Assembly: GCF_019793435.1 (NCBI RefSeq)
Contig: NZ_JAILYH010000026.1
Coordinates: forward strand, 1-64,000
Direction of reading: 5' to 3'
From: Rhizobium redzepovicii
GTDB lineage: Bacteria > Pseudomonadota > Alphaproteobacteria > Rhizobiales > Rhizobiaceae
Length of the DNA stretch: 64,000 nucleotides
A program made the position numbers and the translations under genes. This document shows positions 22,711-31,354 of the stretch, in pieces. Under the pieces are notes generated by a model that saw nothing but the letters and a program-made list of their open reading frames with translations, had not been told where the DNA came from and made no database searches. Each line of letters opens with the position of its first letter. The first letter of the stretch is position 1.

Positions 22711-25494
22711 TCAAGCGGCCTTCTCAACCGCCGGCTCGCCCATCGCCTGCGGCTTGCCAAGCAGATAACCCTGCGCCTCGTCGCATTGTTCTTCCAAGAG
22801 CGTGTCGAGCTGCGCCTGGGTTTCCACGCCCTCCGCCAGCACCGGCACCTCAAGGCTGCGGCCAAGGGCCAGGATGGCGCGGACGATCGCCTTTGATTGC
22901 GGGCTGGTTTCGACCTCGGCCATGAAGCTCTTGTCGAGTTTGATCTTGTCGAACGGGAAGGAGCGCAGCGTTTCCAGTGAGGAATAGCCGGTGCCGAAGT
23001 CGTCGATGGCGATCGACACGCCGAGCGCCTTGATCTGCCGCATCGTCCGCAAGGCCTTATCCTTGTCGACGATGATCGAGCTTTCGGTGATCTCGATTTC
23101 GAGACGCCGCGGGTTCAGGCCGGTTTCCGCAAGGATCTCCGATATGACGGCGGCCATATCGGCATGGCCGAGCTGAATCGGCGAGAGGTTGACGGCGATC
23201 TTGTGGCTGTTGTTCCAGCTCGCCGCCTCGCGGCAGGCTTCCCTGAGAACCCATTCGCCGATCGGGAGGATCGCGCCGCATTCCTCGGCAAGGCCGATGA
23301 AATCCATGGGCGGGATGTTGCCGCGTTCATGATGGCGCCAGCGCAGCAGAACTTCGTAGCCGGTGATCTCGCCCGTCCGCACCGATTTTTGCACCTGATA
23401 GTGCAGATGCAGCTGGCTGCGGTCGATCGAGGCCCAGAGGTCCTTGGCGAGCGAACGGCGGCGGCGCGCATGCTCGTCCATGGCAGCCTCGTAGAAGCAG
23501 ACCTTCTGCAGCAAGGATTGTTTGGCGCGGTACATGGCAAGGTCGGCATTGGCGAGAAGGCCGTCGACTCCGGCTGCATCGCTCGGATAAACCGCCACGC
23601 CGAGGCTGGCGCCCGTCTTGATCTCGAAGCCGTCGATCGTGACCGTCCCGGTGAGCGCGCCTTCCAGCCGTGCGATGAAATCGTGGAGCGCGCTCAGCTC
23701 ATCGAAGCGCTTGGTCGCGGCGAACTCGTCTCCGCCGAACCGGGCGATGAACTCGCCCTCCTGCCGCGCTTCATCGAGACGCCGCGCCAGCTCGACAAGC
23801 ACCTTGTCGCCGGTGCCGTGCCCGTGCTGGTCGTTGATCTCCTTGAACTTGTCGAGATCGATGCCGATGACGGCGACATTGCCCCTCACCCGGTCGGCGA
23901 TCATCATTTCCTCGGAGACGCTCTCGCCGAACTGTAGCCGGTTCGGCAGGCCCGTCAGGCCGTCATGCTTGGCAAGGAAGGCAACCTGCTCCTCGGATTT
24001 CAGGCGATCGGTGATGTCTTCGAAGGTGACGACCCAGCCGCCATTGGGCAGCATGTTGACATTCTGCTGGATGGATATGCCGCTCGGATATCTGTGAACC
24101 GCGCTGCCGGCGCCTGATCTGATCAGCGCCATGTTCCTGGTATAATGCGCCTCGGCCCGCGCGGCCGCCTCGCCGGGATCCTCCGTATTGGCGGCATAGC
24201 CGATGTCGACGATCTCACGGTAGATCATGCCGGGACGCACCGATCCCTCGGGGAACCGGAAGATTTCCAGATAGCGTTTGTTGCAAAGCAGCAGGCGCTC
24301 GTCCCTGTCGAACATGCAGATGCCCTGCCCGATATTTTCGAGCGCGACGTCGAGATTGCGGGTGACCTCCTCGATCCGGTCGGCATCGTCCTTCTGCTTG
24401 CTGTTATCCTTGGTGATCTTGGCATAGCCGATCAGTTCGCCGGCCTCGTCATAGATCGGGTCGATGACGACATGAGCCCAGAAGGAGGAGCCGTCCTTGC
24501 GGTAACGCCATCCCTGGGCTTCGAACTTGCCTTCACTGCGGGCGGTTCGAAGCGCCCGCTGCGGCAGGCCTTTGCGGCGATCTTCCTCAGAATAGAACAG
24601 CGAGAAATCCTTGCCGACGATCTCGTCGGCGCTATAGCCCTTGGCACGCTGGGCGCCGGCATTCCAGTTGCTGACCTTGCCATCCGGATCGAGCATGTAG
24701 ATCGCGTAGTCGGTCACTCCCTGCACCAGGAGCTTGAAGTTGCGCTCCGCCCCGGCCGTCTTGGCCTGCGAGCGCACGGCGAAGATCGCGGCCGCAAAAC
24801 CCGCCGCCAGCAGCGAAAGGGTGACGGCTGCGATCGTCACCGCCATCAGCGCCGGCGAAAGAAGCATGGCGGGATTGAGCGCAGTGATCCCGGGAATGAC
24901 CGTGATCCCCGCCATTGCGGTGAAATGCAGGGCAACGACACCAAATGTCAGGAGAACTGTCGGCGCCAGCTTACCCAAAGTCGACCGGCCGCTCCGGCCG
25001 GCAAATCGAAAGGCCGCGACCGAAAACGCCACGCCGAGAACGACTGAGGCCGTCACGAAGCCCGTATCCCACGAGATTTCACCGGGGAATTCGATCGCCA
25101 ACATGCCGGCGAAATGCATAGACCAGATACCGACGCCGAAGAGCACGCCCGCCAGGACGTTCGCCACCCATCTGTCATAGGCGATCTTGGCGGCAACTGC
25201 CGCCGTGGTCGCCACGATCGCGACCAAGAGCGAGATCAGCGTCAATCCGGCATGATAACCGACGACGACGCCGGGGTCGTAGGCCAGCATGGCGATGAAA
25301 TGCGTGGCCCAGATGCCGAAACCACCCGCCGCCCCCGCTGTCGCTAGCCACACCCACCGAACCGCGCCATCGGATAAGGTCGCCCGATGCAGCAGAACGA
25401 GCGCGCAATGGCTGGCGAGAAAGCAGATCAGACCCGCAAGCCCGACCAGCGTGAGATCATGCTGGTCGGTAACGCACGTCAGAACGGTAAACAT
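22711..25494 (-). CDS. MHYT-PAS-PAS-GGDEF-EAL membrane c-di-GMP protein
   Basis: A 927-residue protein. The first 245 residues hold seven hydrophobic helices with three MHYT-type motifs (WATHFIAML, WSMHFAGML, VALHFTAMA), proposed to bind copper and sense O2, CO or NO. A PAS domain (LLVQGVTDYAIYMLDPDGKV, about 255-370), a PAS-7-like domain (LENIGQGICMFDRDERLLLC, about 385-500), GGDEF with intact FGGDEF, and EAL (YEVLLRW, IAIDDFGTGY, LAEGVE) follow. All EAL catalytic residues appear present, so both cyclase and phosphodiesterase activity are possible. The protein is membrane-bound and likely redox- or gas-responsive. It is transcribed alone or with the hypothetical gene after it. Confidence 0.92.
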   Translation of the reverse strand: MFTVLTCVTDQHDLTLVGLAGLICFLASHCALVLLHRATLSDGAVRWVWLATAGAAGGFGIWATHFIAMLAYDPGVVVGYHAGLTLISLLVAIVATTAAVAAKIAYDRWVANVLAGVLFGVGIWSMHFAGMLAIEFPGEISWDTGFVTASVVLGVAFSVAAFRFAGRSGRSTLGKLAPTVLLTFGVVALHFTAMAGITVIPGITALNPAMLLSPALMAVTIAAVTLSLLAAGFAAAIFAVRSQAKTAGAERNFKLLVQGVTDYAIYMLDPDGKVSNWNAGAQRAKGYSADEIVGKDFSLFYSEEDRRKGLPQRALRTARSEGKFEAQGWRYRKDGSSFWAHVVIDPIYDEAGELIGYAKITKDNSKQKDDADRIEEVTRNLDVALENIGQGICMFDRDERLLLCNKRYLEIFRFPEGSVRPGMIYREIVDIGYAANTEDPGEAAARAEAHYTRNMALIRSGAGSAVHRYPSGISIQQNVNMLPNGGWVVTFEDITDRLKSEEQVAFLAKHDGLTGLPNRLQFGESVSEEMMIADRVRGNVAVIGIDLDKFKEINDQHGHGTGDKVLVELARRLDEARQEGEFIARFGGDEFAATKRFDELSALHDFIARLEGALTGTVTIDGFEIKTGASLGVAVYPSDAAGVDGLLANADLAMYRAKQSLLQKVCFYEAAMDEHARRRRSLAKDLWASIDRSQLHLHYQVQKSVRTGEITGYEVLLRWRHHERGNIPPMDFIGLAEECGAILPIGEWVLREACREAASWNNSHKIAVNLSPIQLGHADMAAVISEILAETGLNPRRLEIEITESSIIVDKDKALRTMRQIKALGVSIAIDDFGTGYSSLETLRSFPFDKIKLDKSFMAEVETSPQSKAIVRAILALGRSLEVPVLAEGVETQAQLDTLLEEQCDEAQGYLLGKPQAMGEPAVEKAA

Positions 25495-25615
25495 GGAAGA
25501 GGCCCTCGATTTCAGAGGGCACGCTAATCAGCGGTCGCTTAAGGAAGGTTGAAATGGGCGGGCGACGAGTGCGGAAATGCCGGTGTTTGGGAGGGTTGGG
25601 CGTGGGGTTGTGAGA

Positions 25616-25813
25616 TTAGGGTTTATCGCGGGTGTCTTGGTATGGTGAATGGATTTTCGACTGACGCGGAGGGCGAGGCCCCGCGAAATAGGACTTCCCC
25701 TGCCCCACCACGACCGGATGCAGGCAGATCCGATACGCGTCGATCAGGCCAAGTTCGGTCAGGCTGTGGGCGAGCCCCGGGCCGACGACTAGACTAGATC
25801 TCCCCAATTTCAC
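25616..25813 (-). pseudogene. RibD C-terminal (dihydrofolate reductase-like) remnant
   Basis: The minus frame reads GPGLAHSLTELGLIDAYRIC followed by LHPVVVGQGKSYFAGPRPP, the C-terminal segment of RibD_C-type dihydrofolate reductase-like proteins (normally about 180-200 residues). The N-terminal two thirds and the cofactor motifs are missing, and the end shifts frame after PRPP. It lies in a 360-base gap between the MHYT protein gene and a secreted protein gene. The rest of 25495-25854 holds nothing else recognisable. Confidence 0.65.
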
Positions 25814-25854
25814 CCAAGCACGGTGGTAGCGGACTTGGATGAGGGGAATCTAGG

Positions 25855-26457
25855 ATGTCCATCTTGCTAAGAAATTTGTCGCTACTGGTTGGAATAACAT
25901 TGGCGGTACCAGCCTTTGGCAATTGCTTAACCGCCAATGAGACCAAACAGGGCGTGCTGATGACCAGAGAGGCGCCTTTCTATTCCGTATTCTACAAGCC
26001 GAACGGCCCGGGTCTAACCGAACAACGGCTGGTGGAGCGCGACGGTTCGCTGCAGCCAGTCTCGGCTGTATATCTGCACCCCTTGCTCGTCGAAAAGAGA
26101 GTGAGTGCCAGCGGGACGCATGAGCTGAAATACGCGAATGCGATTGCGTTAGACGATCTACCCCAGAAGAAGAACTGGCAATCAGACACCACGCTTTTCA
26201 TCAATGGCAAAAAATCCGTTTCGGGCACGACCTTCATGAGGTTCGACGGCTTGGGAGAGGAAACTATTGCATCTTGTTCCTACAAAGTCTGGGCCATCAA
26301 CAGCCGTCTGGAACTGACGGAATTGCCTCCGATTATTTTCGAACAATACTATTCCCCCGAGCTTCATCTCGTTCTTCGTTCGGTGAGGCTGAACGCCTCC
26401 AACCAGCCATTGAGCGAGGTTCGATTTGATCGATTCCAAATCGGCTGGGGCAACTAG
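25855..26457 (+). CDS. Exported hypothetical protein (200 aa)
   Basis: Signal peptide MSILLRNLSLLVGITLAVPA with cleavage near AFGN, then a roughly 178-residue mature domain with two cysteines (NCLTANE, ASCSYKVWAINS) that could form a disulfide. GAGGGGAATCTAGG precedes the ATG. The mature part is rich in beta-prone sequence (PFYSVFYKPNG, TTLFINGKKSVSG, LHLVLRSVRLN). I do not recognise the family. It is flanked by a RibD-C remnant and an IS3-type remnant, and its low GC suggests recent acquisition. Confidence 0.65.
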   Translation: MSILLRNLSLLVGITLAVPAFGNCLTANETKQGVLMTREAPFYSVFYKPNGPGLTEQRLVERDGSLQPVSAVYLHPLLVEKRVSASGTHELKYANAIALDDLPQKKNWQSDTTLFINGKKSVSGTTFMRFDGLGEETIASCSYKVWAINSRLELTELPPIIFEQYYSPELHLVLRSVRLNASNQPLSEVRFDRFQIGWGN

Positions 26458-26497
26458 GGGAATGTCCACTCTGTCATCCCAGAAAGCCCGCTGGGCG

Positions 26498-26770
26498 TGA
26501 CCTTGCCCCATTGGAATAATCCATTTTGAGGTCAGCTCTGGCCCATTGAGAGGACCAGGGAATGAAGCGCAATCGTTCACAGACGAACAGATCATCGCCG
26601 TTCTGAAGGAGCACAGTGAGCCTGCGAACGGCACGCCGGTCTCGGAGCTTTGCCGCAAGCAGGGCGTCAGTGATGCCAGCATCTATAAATGGATGGCAAA
26701 ATTCGGCGGCATGGACGTATCCTAAGCCAAGCGGCTGAAGACGCTGGAAGACGAGAACACGCAGCGGAAA
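26498..26770 (+). mobile_element. IS3-family (IS407-like) OrfA remnant
   Basis: After TGACCTTGCCCCATTGG, which may be a terminal end, the plus strand encodes an OrfA helix-turn-helix: FTDEQIIAVLKEHSEPANG, SELCRKQGVSDASIYKWMAK and FGGMDVS. The ATG at 26562 (MKRNR) is one base out of frame with the rest, and a TAA interrupts before AKRLKTLEDENTQR. OrfB is absent. The rest of 26458-26904 shows no gene. Confidence 0.75.
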
Positions 26771-26904
26771 CAATGCACTTTGGCACCAATTTGGCACCGC
26801 TTATGCCTAGCTCGACAACATGATACTGCAATACGATAGCGGAATAATCGCTTAAAACGTGGACTTCCCAAGAGCTTCGAAGCACGAGGGCTGCCGCAAT
26901 AGCC

Positions 26905-27405
26905 TCAGCCTTCACGCCCCCTCATCGCCCATGAGTTGGTATCGTGATCGGGGTGCTGGTTGTTGCTCTCTTTGATCGCCGCAGCCCAGTCGGCGCCGTT
27001 GGTTTCGGTCGCGCCGGTATTTTCGATGCCGGTGATCGTATCGAACCATACCACCATGTTCTCGGTGCAGGTATTGGCATGCGGCGGGAAGAGGTTTGGG
27101 TCGTCGAGCGAACCGATCATCAGGTTGGTGCGGCCGTTTTCGAGGTGGTGGAAAAACAAGGGCGTGCCGCAATTGGCGCAGAAGCCGCGCTCGACAAGCT
27201 CCGAGCTCTTCCAAATGCCCGGCTTGCCGCGTGTCCAGGTGAGCACATCATCGGGCGCAGCAACGAGCGCGGCAAAGATGTTTCCCGAGGCTTTCTGGCA
27301 CATGCGGCAATGGCAGAGATGCGAATTGTCGAACATCGCGGTTGCGTGGTAGCGCACGGCACCGCACTGGCAGCCGCCGCTGAGCTGCATCTCGATGCGT
27401 TTCAT
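26905..27405 (-). CDS. GFA family protein (glutathione-dependent formaldehyde-activating-like)
   Basis: A 166-residue zinc protein. The GFA zinc motifs are present: GGCQCGAVRY, CHCRMCQKASG and RGFCANCGTPLFF, seven cysteines in the usual places. The start at 27405 has GAAGGAGGAGAAAAA just upstream, and this strong site overrules the longer frame. Members bind zinc and often glutathione; despite the name, formaldehyde activation is not established for most. It is monocistronic, separated by about 250 bases from the LysR gene. Confidence 0.88.
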   Translation of the reverse strand: MKRIEMQLSGGCQCGAVRYHATAMFDNSHLCHCRMCQKASGNIFAALVAAPDDVLTWTRGKPGIWKSSELVERGFCANCGTPLFFHHLENGRTNLMIGSLDDPNLFPPHANTCTENMVVWFDTITGIENTGATETNGADWAAAIKESNNQHPDHDTNSWAMRGREG

Positions 27406-27596
27406 TTTTTCTCCTCCTTCAAGAGGTGGGTTGGGCTTCATCTCTTTTAGGTTGTCGTTTTTTGATCGTCCAGCCTGGCCGGAGATTGCAGTTCGGCGAA
27501 TGCAAGAAGCAGCGTTGGAGGGTGCTTCGAGGCTCCGCCCTTTCGGGCTACACGCCTCAGCACGAGGAGCCTTGGAGAGTACCGCAACCTCTCTCC

Positions 27597-27640
27597 GACC
27601 TCATCCTGAGGTGCCCGCAGGGCCCTCGAAGGACGGGGCG
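27597..27640. repeat. Intergenic palindromic repeat (CATCCTGAGG...CCTCGAAGGACG type)
   Basis: CCTCATCCTGAGGTGCCCGC followed by AGGGCCCTCGAAGGACGGGG, a second copy of the motif at 2855-2905. It lies at the 3' side of the LysR gene. Confidence 0.55.
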
Positions 27641-27652
27641 GGTGTGACGGAG

Positions 27653-28567
27653 CTAGAGATTTCTCTCTCGAAGCGCATCGACGATGACGGAGAAGGCCGG
27701 GAGGTTCTGCCGACGGCTTGGGTAGTAGAGGTAATAGCCGGCGAATTTGGGGGTCCAGTCTTCGAGGAAGAGTTGGAGACGCCCTTCCGCGATATGCGTT
27801 TCGATATAGCTTTCCGGAACGAAGGCGATGCCGTAGCCTTGAAGGGCTGCGGCGACCATTTCGCGATCGGTGTTGAAGGTGAACTGGCCCTCCACCCTCA
27901 CCCGGACCTCCTCGTCGTTCTTTTCGAATTCCCAGGCGTACAGTCCGCCCACCCGGTCGAGACGCCTGTTGATGCAGTTGTGATGCATGAGCTCCTGCGG
28001 TGTCGTCGGCACCGCTCTTGTCTTGAAATAGTCAGGGGAAGCGATGGCCACCAGCCGCCAGTCCGGCCCGATCCGCACCGCGACCATGTCCTTCTCCAGG
28101 CTCTCGCCAAGACGCACGCCCGCATCGAAGCCATCCTCGACGATGTTGCGGAAGCTGTTGTCGACGCTGAGTTCCAGTTTGATATCCGGATATTCCCCAA
28201 GGACGGGGGCGAGCTTCGGCCAGACCACGCTTTCCATCGCGTGGTTCGAAAGGGTGATCTTGACGGTGCCGGCCGGTTTGTCGCGATAGGCCATCAATGC
28301 CGCGATATCCGCCTCGATTTCGGAAATGCGCGGTGCAAGCGATTGCCGGAGACGCTCGCCGGCCTCTGTCGTCGCCACGCTCCGCGTCGTGCGGGTGAGA
28401 AGCCGCAACCCCATGCGCGCTTCGAGTTCCTTCACGGCGTAGCTCAGCGTCGATTGCGCGACCCCCAGTTTCGCCGCGGCCCTGGTGAAGCTGCGTTCCT
28501 CCGCCACCCCCAGGAAGAGCAGCAGTTCATTGAAATTCTCGCGGGCCACGGCGATATCTCCAGTCAT
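27653..28567 (-). CDS. LysR-family transcriptional regulator
   Basis: A 304-residue LysR regulator. The winged helix at residues 10-68 (FLGVAEERSFTRAAAKLGVA, STLSYAVKELEARMGLRLL) is canonical and is followed by the effector-binding domain with DAGVRLGE and the late GYGIAFVPESYI. It is divergent from a zinc alcohol dehydrogenase gene, with 131 bases between starts that contain an inverted repeat TTCGATAA/TTATCGAA. The usual LysR arrangement implies that it regulates the divergent dehydrogenase and perhaps the MFS gene behind it. Confidence 0.92.
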   Translation of the reverse strand: MTGDIAVARENFNELLLFLGVAEERSFTRAAAKLGVAQSTLSYAVKELEARMGLRLLTRTTRSVATTEAGERLRQSLAPRISEIEADIAALMAYRDKPAGTVKITLSNHAMESVVWPKLAPVLGEYPDIKLELSVDNSFRNIVEDGFDAGVRLGESLEKDMVAVRIGPDWRLVAIASPDYFKTRAVPTTPQELMHHNCINRRLDRVGGLYAWEFEKNDEEVRVRVEGQFTFNTDREMVAAALQGYGIAFVPESYIETHIAEGRLQLFLEDWTPKFAGYYLYYPSRRQNLPAFSVIVDALRERNL

Positions 28568-28594
28568 TCCGATCCGACGCCATTAATAGCCGAT

Positions 28595-28640
28595 TTCGAT
28601 AAGTCCATGCAAATTGCAACGGCTAATCGGAGTTATCGAA
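28595..28640. promoter_or_regulatory. Inverted repeat TTCGATAA...TTATCGAA in the LysR/ADH divergent region
   Basis: Exact eight-base arms at 28595-28602 and 28633-28640, about three helical turns apart, between the LysR and dehydrogenase starts. They suit recognition and activation half-sites of the LysR protein; this is inferred from position. Confidence 0.4.
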
Positions 28641-28698
28641 TGGTGCTATCCATCTCCCAAAGAATGAGACGGGCATTCCGCCCGGACAGGAGATGACC

Positions 28699-29715
28699 AT
28701 GCTCGGCACCGTCCTTCGCGCCCCCGGCGATATCCGCTGCGAGGAAGTCGCGGAACCGAAAATCGAGAAACCCACCGACGCGATCATCAAGCTGTCGGCG
28801 TCCTGTGTCTGCGGCTCCGACCTCTGGCCCTATCGAGGCCTTCAACCGGTGAATGCCCCGCAGCACATGGGTCACGAATATTGCGGCGTGGTCGTCGAGG
28901 TCGGCAGCGAGGTCAGGACCGTCCGGCCCGGCCAGTTCGTGGTCGGCTCGTTCTGCCTGTCCGACAACACCTGCCCGCATTGCCGCTATGGCTTCCAGTC
29001 GTCATGCGAACATCGCGAATTCATGTCGGGCGCGCAGGCTCCCTATGCCCGGATCGCTATGGCCGACGGCACACTGGTCGCAACCGACACCATGCCGTCC
29101 GACGACCTGATCCCGAGCTTGCTCGCGGCTTCGGATGTCCTTGGCACTGGCTGGTATGCGGCCGATGCCGCGCGGGTCACGCCGGGATGCACGGCGGTCG
29201 TGGTCGGCGACGGCGCGGTCGGCCTGATGGGCGTGCTCGCGGCCAAACAGCTTGGCGCCGGCCGCATCATTGCGATGAGCCGCCACAAGCAGCGCCAGGA
29301 ACTGGCGCTCGAATATGGGGCGACCGACATCATCACCGAGCGCGGCGACGCGGGTGTCGCCAGGGTCAAGGAATTGACTGACGGAGTCGGCGCGGACTCG
29401 GTGCTGGAATGCGTCGGCACTGAGGAGTCGATGATGCAGGCGATCAATGCCTGCCGCCCCGGCGGTTCGATCGGCTATGTCGGCGTTCCCCATGGCGTCA
29501 GTCTCGACGGACAGATGCTTTTCTTCGCACAGAAGAACCTGTTGGGCGGCCCTGCCCCGGTTCGCCGCTTCCTGCCGCACCTGATCGATCTCATCCTGTC
29601 GCGCAAGATCAACCCCGGAAGGGTCTTCGACCTCGAAGTGCCGCTCGCCGATGTCGCCCAAGGCTACAAGGCAATGGACGAGCGCTCGGCGATCAAGACG
29701 CTTCTGCGAATGTGA
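28699..29715 (+). CDS. Zinc-dependent alcohol dehydrogenase (MDR family)
   Basis: A 338-residue medium-chain dehydrogenase. The catalytic zinc region CVCGSDLW and GHEYCG is present, as are the structural-zinc cysteines (CLSDNTCPHCRYGFQSSC). The NAD(P) site is VVVGDGAVGLMGVLAAKQLG near residue 170. Start: ACAGGAG at 28686-28692 suits the ATG at 28699; an ATG at 28693 is too close to it. It is divergent from a LysR regulator and followed by an MFS exporter in the same direction. The pattern suggests detoxification of an alcohol or aldehyde, but the substrate cannot be read from sequence. Confidence 0.88.
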   Translation: MLGTVLRAPGDIRCEEVAEPKIEKPTDAIIKLSASCVCGSDLWPYRGLQPVNAPQHMGHEYCGVVVEVGSEVRTVRPGQFVVGSFCLSDNTCPHCRYGFQSSCEHREFMSGAQAPYARIAMADGTLVATDTMPSDDLIPSLLAASDVLGTGWYAADAARVTPGCTAVVVGDGAVGLMGVLAAKQLGAGRIIAMSRHKQRQELALEYGATDIITERGDAGVARVKELTDGVGADSVLECVGTEESMMQAINACRPGGSIGYVGVPHGVSLDGQMLFFAQKNLLGGPAPVRRFLPHLIDLILSRKINPGRVFDLEVPLADVAQGYKAMDERSAIKTLLRM

Positions 29716-29871
29716 CGTCCGGTTTCCGGATCACCCCCCGAAACTTAGCCGTCCGAGATTTCGAAATCGACGACGCTGGCATGGCTTGTCGGCGCGACCC
29801 TGGTCGCCGGAACGGCGACGCGCAGCCGTCGCCCGGCGCCATGAACAACCCCGCTTAGAAGGGACAGCCCG

Positions 29872-31053
29872 ATGGACATCAATTACGACATGAAAATCGA
29901 AGCCAAGACGACGCCGTGGAGTGCGGTCATCTGCATGATGCTGACCTCCTTCGTGCTCGTCGCGTCGGAATTCATGCCGGTAAGCCTGCTGACCCCGATC
30001 GCCGACGAACTGGCGAGCACCGCCGGCCAGGCAGGTCAGGCGATCTCGATCTCCGGTTTCTTCGCCGTCATCACCGCCTTGTTCAGCAACGTGTTGTTTG
30101 CGCGTTTCGACCGACGACTGGTGATCCTCTGCTACACCGTCGTGCTCCTGGCGTCGGGCCTGGCGGTCACCTTTGCCCCCAATTACCTCATATTCATGGT
30201 CGGCCGCGCGCTCATCGGCGTGTCGATCGGCGGCTACTGGTCCTTGGCGACGGCGATCATCGCCCGCATCGCCTCCGGTCCCGACGTGCCGAAGGCGCTG
30301 GCCATGCTGCAAGGCGGAAGCGCGCTCGCCGCAGTGATCGCCGCACCGCTTGGAAGCTTCCTCGGCAGCCTTGTCGGATGGCGCGGCGCCTTCTTCATCG
30401 TCGTGCCGATCGGCATTATCGCCTTCATCTGGCAAGCCATCGCCCTGCCCCGGATGCCGGGTGGCCAAAGCGGATCGCTCGGCAGGACCTTCAGCCTGAT
30501 GGGCAACCGCACTTTCGCCCTCGGCATGACGGCGATGATCCTGTTCTTCATGGGGCAATTCGCGCTCTCGACCTATCTCAGGCCGTTTCTCGAAGACATC
30601 ACCCATCTCGGCGTGAACACGCTCTCGCTGGTGCTCCTCGGAATCGGCCTTGCCGGCCTCGCCGGAACCTCGCTGATCCCCTCCATGCTGCGCTCTCACA
30701 TGGCCCACGTGCTCATCGGGTTTCCGGCGGTGCTGGTGACCGTGGCCCTGGCGCTCGTCGGCCTTGGCCCCTTCGCCTTCGCGACGGCCGGCTTGCTGCT
30801 TTTCTGGGGCTTGCTGACGACGCCGGTGCCGGCGGCATGGACGACCTGGATGACCCGGACAGTCCCGCACCATCTGGAGGAAGCCGGCGCCTGGTTTGTC
30901 GCCCTCATTCAGTTTGCGATCACTTCAGGGGCATTCGCCGGCGGTCTGTTGTTCGATCATGTCGGCTGGTGGAGCCCGTTTGTGTTGAGTGCGGTGACCA
31001 TGCTGGGTTCGGCGGTGACTGCGGTTGGGGTGACGCGGGGGTTGAGACGTTAG
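29872..31053 (+). CDS. MFS transporter, DHA1 / NepI-like exporter
   Basis: A 393-residue membrane protein with 12 predicted helices. It resembles E. coli NepI (purine ribonucleoside efflux) throughout: SEFMPVSLLTPIADEL in helix 1, FDRRLVILCYTVVLLASGL at helix 3, the GRALIGVSIGGYWSLA signature, APLGSFLGSLVGWRGAFF, and late PVPAAWTTWMTR. The start at 29872 is preceded by GAAGGGACAGCCCG. It lies 156 bases after the dehydrogenase and could be part of that unit. The substrate is probably a small hydrophilic or aromatic compound. Confidence 0.88.
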   Translation: MDINYDMKIEAKTTPWSAVICMMLTSFVLVASEFMPVSLLTPIADELASTAGQAGQAISISGFFAVITALFSNVLFARFDRRLVILCYTVVLLASGLAVTFAPNYLIFMVGRALIGVSIGGYWSLATAIIARIASGPDVPKALAMLQGGSALAAVIAAPLGSFLGSLVGWRGAFFIVVPIGIIAFIWQAIALPRMPGGQSGSLGRTFSLMGNRTFALGMTAMILFFMGQFALSTYLRPFLEDITHLGVNTLSLVLLGIGLAGLAGTSLIPSMLRSHMAHVLIGFPAVLVTVALALVGLGPFAFATAGLLLFWGLLTTPVPAAWTTWMTRTVPHHLEEAGAWFVALIQFAITSGAFAGGLLFDHVGWWSPFVLSAVTMLGSAVTAVGVTRGLRR

Positions 31054-31132
31054 GCGGTGGCCGCCTAAAACACGGCGTCGCCGTATATTGGTTGGACTTA
31101 TGTAAGCGCCGGCGTGCCGTGTGCCCACCTCA

Positions 31133-31301
31133 TCCGACCCTGCGGGCCACCTTCTCCCCGCTGGGGAGAAGAGGGAGCAAGGCGCGCCGACATTGTCCAA
31201 CGAACCCGATTCTTCTGAGGCACTCCATTAAATGGAGTCCAGGCGAAGCGGGATTCTCCCCTCTTCTCCCCAGCGGGGAGAAGGTGGCCCGCAGGGTCGG
31301 A
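31133..31301. repeat. 43-bp perfect inverted repeat with 83-bp spacer
   Basis: The arm at 31133-31175 (beginning TCCGACCCTGCGGGCCACC) is exactly repeated in reverse complement at 31259-31301. Similarity extends outward (GTGCCGTGTGCCCACCTCAT against the complement of the right flank) to about 70 bases per arm. Each arm contains its own small palindrome, CTCCCCGCTGGGGAG. The block fills 31054-31354 between two gene ends. A GGCCACACGGCAC fragment of it recurs near 62489. Confidence 0.8.
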
Positions 31302-31354
31302 TCAGGGGGCCACACGGCACACCCTCCATTATCACCGTTCTATGCGCCCTCGCC

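Noticed and set aside
27395..28696. 433-codon plus frame opposite the LysR gene
   Set aside because: Arg/His/Asp-rich shadow; the LysR helix-turn-helix and effector domain are clear on the minus strand.
29731..30873. 380-codon minus frame opposite the NepI-like exporter
   Set aside because: The product is a highly charged, repetitive string typical of antisense frames; the plus strand has twelve hydrophobic helices and family motifs.
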